A stretch of DNA of 64,000 nt from Cytophagaceae bacterium (lineage in GTDB: Bacteria; Bacteroidota; Bacteroidia; Cytophagales; Spirosomataceae): positions 1 through 64,000 of the forward strand of contig CANHGO010000004.1 in assembly GCA_947460975.1 (NCBI GenBank), read 5' to 3'. Of this stretch, positions 59,197-64,000 are shown piece by piece (position 1 is the first letter of the stretch; each line of letters starts with the position of its first letter). A program made the translations under genes and the position numbers. The notes under the pieces were generated by a model. The model saw only the letters and a list, made by a program, of their open reading frames with translations. It was not told where the DNA came from and ran no database searches.

Positions 59197-61392
59197 TTAC
59201 CTGTAAATACTGATATTTTTTTGGTAAATCATACCGTCTGCAGTTTTAACCAGTATTTTATAGGGTCCTTGGTTTATTTGTCCTACATTAATTTGCGCAG
59301 TTCCGTCTTGATTTACGTTTGAATCCATTAATAATTTCCCATCTACCGTATATATTTTAATGACTGCTCCATTTAAAGTAGATTTTGATTGAATAGAAAT
59401 TAAAGTACTAGCTGGATTTGGAAATACAGTTAAACCAAAATCTTCTGGAAGCGTATAGCTGAATTCAACTTTCGGAGAGATACATGTCAGCGTATTTGAA
59501 TACTTTCTAAAGGCCGTATTTGAGTATTTTCCTGCCTCCTTAACTCTTAAAACAGATGTAGTTTCGCTCAGTGGCGATCCATTAAACTCCCAAGCATATC
59601 TTATATCTCCATCCGTTTTTGTTTTTCCATTTAAAAAATAGGGACTTTCTAGAGTGATAAGAGGAGCTGATGGATTATCGAATACTTTTGTTTGTATTGT
59701 GTTTGAAAAAGGCGTTTTGCAATTGAATTCATTGGTTCCCAATACTTTAAAAGTACCGGATTCATTGACTGTTATATTGGAACTTTGAGCCCCCGTGCTC
59801 CACGTGAATTTCATGTTGGCACCTCCGTTTGCTTTTAGCTCAACTGTCTTTCCCGCACAAAATAAAGTATCTCCTGTGTTTTGTATGGTTGGCTTTATGG
59901 GTTGCGGTAGTGTTAGCATTTGAAATTCAGGGATTGTAAACTGATTTCCTTTCGAGTCTTCAAGTAGAGCGGTGTATTTTCCAGATTTAATTTTAGCTAA
60001 TGTGAATGAACTATCGACCAATTTATTCTCGGTAAACCACTTTATTTTGGTGAATACACTTGATGTAAGTTTAGCCGTTGTTTGATTATTCAGATCGCAT
60101 AAAAGTGATAATTTAGGGAATTCTTTGGCTGTTATCGCCTTGTTGTTTCCGGTAATGGCTGCGTTAATTTTTTCTGACCATAGCGTGGCAACTTCTTCGT
60201 ATGCTGCTGGAGAAAAGTGTACACATGCGGCAATTTCATCATTTTTTCGTGGTATTTCCACCTTGTCTGTGTTCGGCCCACTGAAAACTTGCGGCAAATC
60301 ACTGGACGTGACAACCTCTCTTTGAGCCTGTATGAAATTATTGTCCCAGTAGTTGGATGTGCAAACCCCATCCACTCTTCCTGCTGCATATGAGATTTCG
60401 GCCACTAACCATGGCACCTCAATACCCGTTTGATTTCGTAAATTTTTGATCACGTCAATCAGTTGATTCTTGTATTTTGTTGCCTCTGCTTTTTTTGTTT
60501 CCTCTGTATCATTCTTAAATGAGAATGAATCAGTTTCCCCTTGGTGCCACAAGATGGCTCTGACCCCATTTTTGAATCCATAAAGTTCAACAGATCTTTT
60601 TAAGTTGATAAATGGATAGCCTGCCGTATAATATAAATCAGGATTAAATGGGTTTTGAGATGGTTTTGGGTTTGTTTGAGAAGATTCGTACCAATTCCGC
60701 ATCTTAGTACCCATCCATGCCGCATTGATGAAACTTACTGGAACATTGTATTTTTCTGTTAACATATCTCCAAGCCTAGGCCAGTAATAATTAGATAATC
60801 CCATGGGACCAATGGTCGCTTGAGAATCTAATTTTGAAAATTCAGTGAAGGGGAAGTCTGTATTGAGTTCACCAATTTTTTTATTAGTAGTGGAACCATT
60901 GTAAAAAGTATAGTAATTGTAAAAATTAGCGACATTCACTCGGTCATCTTTAGCACCAGTACTTAGGTTGGTATCCCTGGCAGAACCTTGCGCATTCGAT
61001 TGGCCCGCGATGATGAAGTTTTCACCCACACCAACTCTTTGCAAGAAGGTTGAGTCAATTAACTTAGTATTTTTAAAAGTTCTTATTTTCAAGGTATACC
61101 AACCCCCTTTCACTACAATGTTTTCTTGAAAATAACCACCTTGAGGAGCTGCATTTAAGGATGTCCAGTCAATCATAGTGCCTTGCCCTTTTTTTACTGG
61201 CTCAAATTTGTATTGAATCAAATCTAAGTCTTGGTTGCATTTCCCCATTATCGCTATCGAGGCTTCATTTTGAGCATTCCTTTGGAATATTTGGCGATTA
61301 TGTGGATATATTATACTGGTTTGTGCAAAAAGATTTATGCTGAAAAGTAAAATAAAAAACAAAAAACTATTTTTAAAATAGAAGCAATTCAT
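59197..61392 (-). CDS. Sialate O-acetylesterase-like protein with T9SS type A sorting domain
   Basis: Start at ATG 61392 (MNCFYFKNSFLFFILLFSINLFAQ, a signal peptide); an upstream ATG at 61434 is less likely. About 731 residues: N-terminal beta domain, then a SASA/CE6-type esterase core with the block I nucleophile in ENFIIAGQSNAQGS, ILWHQGETDSF (WHQGE block) and the distal His in VHFSPAAYEEVATLW. After about residue 430 come Ig-like modules (DTLFCAGKTVELKANGG, GTFKVLGTN) and the last 75 residues (LPEDFGLTVFPNPASTLIS ... YQKNISIYR) are a T9SS type A sorting domain. Predicted to be surface-exposed or released and to deacetylate a glycan. Paralogue of the 56875 lipoprotein. Confidence 0.83.
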   Translation of the reverse strand: MNCFYFKNSFLFFILLFSINLFAQTSIIYPHNRQIFQRNAQNEASIAIMGKCNQDLDLIQYKFEPVKKGQGTMIDWTSLNAAPQGGYFQENIVVKGGWYTLKIRTFKNTKLIDSTFLQRVGVGENFIIAGQSNAQGSARDTNLSTGAKDDRVNVANFYNYYTFYNGSTTNKKIGELNTDFPFTEFSKLDSQATIGPMGLSNYYWPRLGDMLTEKYNVPVSFINAAWMGTKMRNWYESSQTNPKPSQNPFNPDLYYTAGYPFINLKRSVELYGFKNGVRAILWHQGETDSFSFKNDTEETKKAEATKYKNQLIDVIKNLRNQTGIEVPWLVAEISYAAGRVDGVCTSNYWDNNFIQAQREVVTSSDLPQVFSGPNTDKVEIPRKNDEIAACVHFSPAAYEEVATLWSEKINAAITGNNKAITAKEFPKLSLLCDLNNQTTAKLTSSVFTKIKWFTENKLVDSSFTLAKIKSGKYTALLEDSKGNQFTIPEFQMLTLPQPIKPTIQNTGDTLFCAGKTVELKANGGANMKFTWSTGAQSSNITVNESGTFKVLGTNEFNCKTPFSNTIQTKVFDNPSAPLITLESPYFLNGKTKTDGDIRYAWEFNGSPLSETTSVLRVKEAGKYSNTAFRKYSNTLTCISPKVEFSYTLPEDFGLTVFPNPASTLISIQSKSTLNGAVIKIYTVDGKLLMDSNVNQDGTAQINVGQINQGPYKILVKTADGMIYQKNISIYR

Positions 61393-61483
61393 AGAGGTGT
61401 CTTGATATTTTTCGTAAAAATAAGGGTTATTCACAAATTTCTATAGGTTAACCTATTTTAAGGTTAATTAATGGAATAATAAT

Positions 61484-62662
61484 TTAAAAAAGTTTTGCCC
61501 ATCTCCAAGGCTCCATGGGAATTAAACTCAACAACAATGTATAGGTGGGTGTAATCAAATGTACGATGAACATCAAATAAAGTATATGCCTCAAGGGTTT
61601 TGTTTCCTTAAATTCATATGCCAATTTAAATGCAATGAAAATCAAAATGAAAGAAAACGACATACTTCTGGTCACGTCGTCTACACTAGTTGAAATCAAT
61701 AAGCAAGCAAAGAAAATTAGAAAAAGTGAAATAGCTAGCCAATGTTGTTTGTTGACAGCCAATGCATAAATAGCTAACATTGGGAAAATCAGAAATATTT
61801 TTAAAGCATAATAAATTGCATAAATCATATTCATTCCATGCCTTAATGCAAACCCAATGGATACTCCTGAATTTGAACCTACCGGTGTTTTTAAGTCGAA
61901 TTGTACATATAGGATTGTTCTTATCAAGAAATATGCACTGATGCTTGCAGCAACATAATAGAAACTTTTGTTTTTGAAAATTAACAATCGAAGTACTTCA
62001 CCTATTTTGGTGGGGATTTTCGAAAATTCATAATTATTTAAAATGTAATAAATAGGCAGAATTAACGAAGGAATTACTGCTCTTTCATCCACGAAAAAGC
62101 TAAAAATTAAAAAAAGAATGGATATTTTTTTGTCATAAAAATAGATGGATAGCATAAGGCCCAAATAAGCAAATGAATCATAAAATAGGGTATCAAAATT
62201 GAATGAATTTCCCACATATGTAAATAAGATAGCTAGAACGGACCAAAATGCGACGCTTGAATCGTTATGCGTCAACTTTTTAATAGTGCTAAAAAAAAAC
62301 CATATAAAAGCAATTAATGAAAGGGATTGAAGGTAAAATAGTTTTATCGCGTTTAGATGAAATATTTTTCCCACCAAGTACGGACTAATCCTTAATTCTC
62401 TTTTCATGAAATGATCCCCTTCATCTTTGTTTTTTGTAGCTTCTAATGGATGATCGATTTTATGATTGACAAAATCTTGAATAAAGATTTCATTTTGACT
62501 AAAGGATTTGTTAAGCTTTTTGAATACAGATTCAGGAAAATAGATACTTGAAAAAAGCAAATAGATAGTTAAGCTTAAAATTAAAGTGCCAAGATTTGTG
62601 GACGTTAAATTTTGAATATATTGATTAAACCTGGAAACTAAAATAGATAAATGGGGTATCAT
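61484..62662 (-). CDS. Polytopic membrane protein of unknown family
   Basis: A 392-residue protein with about nine to ten hydrophobic helices. Between helix 1 and 2 there is a hydrophilic, presumably periplasmic loop (FVNHKIDHPLEATKNKDEGDHFMKREL), and a short acidic motif YFYDKKISILFLIFSFFVDERAVI later. This layout recalls GT-C type polyprenyl-linked glycosyltransferases or polymerases, but I see no diagnostic motif and give no function. It sits 12 bp after the orphan-plug gene and 91 bp before the T9SS esterase gene, in the same direction, so a shared transcript is likely. Confidence 0.6.
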   Translation of the reverse strand: MIPHLSILVSRFNQYIQNLTSTNLGTLILSLTIYLLFSSIYFPESVFKKLNKSFSQNEIFIQDFVNHKIDHPLEATKNKDEGDHFMKRELRISPYLVGKIFHLNAIKLFYLQSLSLIAFIWFFFSTIKKLTHNDSSVAFWSVLAILFTYVGNSFNFDTLFYDSFAYLGLMLSIYFYDKKISILFLIFSFFVDERAVIPSLILPIYYILNNYEFSKIPTKIGEVLRLLIFKNKSFYYVAASISAYFLIRTILYVQFDLKTPVGSNSGVSIGFALRHGMNMIYAIYYALKIFLIFPMLAIYALAVNKQHWLAISLFLIFFACLLISTSVDDVTRSMSFSFILIFIAFKLAYEFKETKPLRHILYLMFIVHLITPTYTLLLSLIPMEPWRWAKLF

Positions 62663-62674
62663 GTATATTCTAAT

Positions 62675-63511
62675 TTATTTCAAAAGCTCTTGGATTTTTT
62701 CTCCCACACCGCCCTTTTTAAAGTCTTTTGCTTTTTTACCATAGACCCATAATGTATAGGGCAGTGGTTTTTGATGTAAGATTTCATCTGGAATTTTAAA
62801 TGTAGTTGCTCCTCCCGTTTTTGTTTTAATCAATACAACTCCATTAGCACCCCGCACCCCATAAATAGCTGTTGTCGACGGATCCTTTAACACATTCACG
62901 GATTCAATATCATTGGGATTTATGGTGTTGATATTATTTATAGGTACCCCATCCACTACATATAAAGGGCTATTTGCATTAATGGAACCAAATCCTCGAA
63001 TTCTAATCATCGCCGTTCCGCCAGGGGAATTATCACTCACTACCGTTACCCCAGCAACCTGTCCAGCCATTTTTTGATTCAAAGTTCCAGCCGCTACTTG
63101 TGATAAATTTTGTTCACTCACTTCTCCCACCGCTCCATTATTGTCACTTTTAGGTTTAGGAATAGAAGGTTCTATAAACCTAGGGATAAATTGAATACCT
63201 ATGCCCGCAGCACCTTCAGCGCTTCGGCCAGACACTACGACCACTTTTTCCAATTGGCCCAATGGGATCGCATTGGTGTCTCGATATTCCCCTTTGGTAA
63301 ACAAATCCTCTGGATCGTAAAAATAGATGAACAGCGAATCTGATTTGATGGAGAATGTTCTTTGCGCTTGCTTTGTTTTGGAACCCGATGAAGCACTAGA
63401 TCCAAAATATTGATTTAATGTGGATATCAATTCACCCGAACGGCTGGTTTTTTGGGCCGCCAAGGAATGATTCAAAAGCAATAAAAGTGCAAAACCTACA
63501 AATAATTTCAT
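62675..63511 (-). CDS. Stand-alone SusC-type TonB plug-domain protein (no barrel)
   Basis: A 278-residue protein: signal peptide MKLFVGFALLLLLNHSLAA, a short N-terminal region (about 20-125), then a complete SusC-type plug: NQKMAGQVAGVTVVSDNSPGGTAMIRIRGFGSINANSPLYVVDGVPINN and DIESVNVLKDPSTTAIYGVRGANGVVLIKTK (about residues 147-230). It stops after 45 more residues (KKAKDFKKGGVGEKIQELLK) with no trace of the 22-strand barrel, whereas SusC proteins have about 1000 residues. No frameshift is visible and the stop is followed at once by the next gene, so it looks complete. It begins 2 bp after the epimerase stop. No TonB box before the plug was identified with confidence. Confidence 0.75.
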   Translation of the reverse strand: MKLFVGFALLLLLNHSLAAQKTSRSGELISTLNQYFGSSASSGSKTKQAQRTFSIKSDSLFIYFYDPEDLFTKGEYRDTNAIPLGQLEKVVVVSGRSAEGAAGIGIQFIPRFIEPSIPKPKSDNNGAVGEVSEQNLSQVAAGTLNQKMAGQVAGVTVVSDNSPGGTAMIRIRGFGSINANSPLYVVDGVPINNINTINPNDIESVNVLKDPSTTAIYGVRGANGVVLIKTKTGGATTFKIPDEILHQKPLPYTLWVYGKKAKDFKKGGVGEKIQELLK

Positions 63512-63513
63512 TT

Positions 63514-64000
63514 TTATGATGCGATAATAGTGTCTAGTTTTTCATAACTTAAAATCATCGAGCGCACATTATGGTAATTTATTTTCCAAGAAGTGGCCAT
63601 GTGTCGCCAGATGGGTTCCCCCTCACGGGTCAATAAAGGCCACCACTCTCCCGTGTTAAAATTGATCATTTTGTCAAAAACAAATCGATGCACTTGCTTA
63701 TGTGCCGCTAAGAATTTTTCATCTCCTGTCAATAAATAAGCATCGAGCATGCCGATCAACATTTCCGCCTGTTGCCAAAATTCTTTCTCTTTATCATACA
63801 CAATTCCTTCATGTGAACCTTCTACATAAACACCCCCATACTCCCAATCAACACCATGATTCATCGAATGATAGAATGCCTTTTCCAAATTGATTCTGTA
63901 ATCTTCGATGGAAAAACCACCTATCTTCAAGGCATGCATTAAAAGCCAACCAAATTCAGAATTGTGACCATACGAAGTATTGTCCGTGGCCGAAGCCTTT
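63514..64000 (-). CDS. AGE-family (N-acylglucosamine 2-epimerase/cellobiose 2-epimerase) protein, 5' end cut by window
   Basis: The frame is open to the window edge; the visible ATG at 63939 is internal, because upstream residues SYGHNSEFGWLL are a family signature (compare GHDIEFAWLL of cellobiose 2-epimerases). About 160 C-terminal residues are seen: WEYGGVYVEGSHEGIVYDKEKEFWQQAEMLIGMLDAYLLTGDEKF, FDKMINFNTGEWWPLLTREGEP, and a final His-containing KINYHNVRSM typical of the (alpha/alpha)6 barrel. It should interconvert a C2-epimeric sugar such as GlcNAc/ManNAc or glucose/mannose-ended disaccharides; the substrate cannot be decided from this part. First visible gene of the group with the plug and membrane proteins. 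Confidence 0.78.
   Translation of the reverse strand, partial: KASATDNTSYGHNSEFGWLLMHALKIGGFSIEDYRINLEKAFYHSMNHGVDWEYGGVYVEGSHEGIVYDKEKEFWQQAEMLIGMLDAYLLTGDEKFLAAHKQVHRFVFDKMINFNTGEWWPLLTREGEPIWRHMATSWKINYHNVRSMILSYEKLDTIIAS

Noticed and set aside
60132-60389. An 85-codon ORF inside the T9SS esterase
   Set aside because: It runs in another frame of the same strand within a well-supported coding region, with no recognisable domain.

Overview
The window is a gene-dense, mostly housekeeping stretch of a Bacteroidota chromosome, most likely a cytophagian (Cytophagales, Spirosomaceae-like) freshwater type. Evidence for the phylum: three proteins with type IX secretion (T9SS) sorting domains, PorG-like (DUF6089) and GldA-like genes, a DUF4270 lipoprotein, a SusC-type TonB plug, tandem OmpH/Skp genes behind bamA, a long SecA without the C-terminal zinc motif, and the Bacteroidota promoter signature (TTTG, about 19-20 nt, TAnnTTTG) in front of many genes. 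The family-level placement is inference. I see no insertion sequence, prophage, CRISPR array or rRNA.

Layout. 1-2.8 kb: aat, a methyltransferase and proB, then secA facing them. 6-12.4 kb: a membrane-anchored hypothetical, a DUF1800/DUF1501 secreted pair, two tandem PorG-like barrels. 11.6-16.4 kb: envelope-assembly run uppS, bamA, two OmpH chaperones. 16.4-20.5 kb: lspA and proline dehydrogenase, a DAHP synthase/chorismate mutase fusion, an EamA exporter. 20.5-28.5 kb: ridA, gltX, a small conserved-looking ORF, gatC, aroB, the pyruvate dehydrogenase beta gene, an HtrA protease, lysS. 28.6-34.4 kb: cold-shock protein, PspC-like protein, GT2 glycosyltransferase, APC permease, then a minus-strand group of UPF0104-like flippase-type protein, heptose-phosphate adenylyltransferase and zinc metallopeptidase. 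34.5-42.4 kb: a degenerate GT5 starch-synthase-like protein overlapping a DUF4270 lipoprotein, omega-amidase, GldA-like ATPase, ribBA, SPFH protein, MlaF-like ATPase, murB. 42.4-50 kb (minus): a helix-hairpin-helix plus beta-barrel protein, an acidic protein, rnc, fabF, acpP, a ROK kinase, a cysteine-cluster protein, tdk. 50-53.5 kb: sdhCAB. 53.7-64 kb: a large T9SS type-B surface protein, a DCC protein, a lipoprotein esterase, fabD, tRNA-Gln, then a minus-strand accessory group (AGE-family epimerase, orphan TonB plug, polytopic membrane protein, T9SS-exported esterase).

The core genes serve cell-envelope construction (bamA, ompH, uppS, murB, lspA, secA, fabD/fabF/acpP), translation (aat, gltX, lysS, gatC, tRNA-Gln) and central metabolism (pdh, sdh, ribBA, aroB, aroG). 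The most interesting unknowns are the barrel protein carrying a ComEA-like DNA-binding motif, the orphan plug in the epimerase/esterase group, the GT5-like protein that has lost its KxGG motif, the doubled PorG gene, and a glycine-rich insertion in the BamA barrel. No complete new defence or mobile system was evident.
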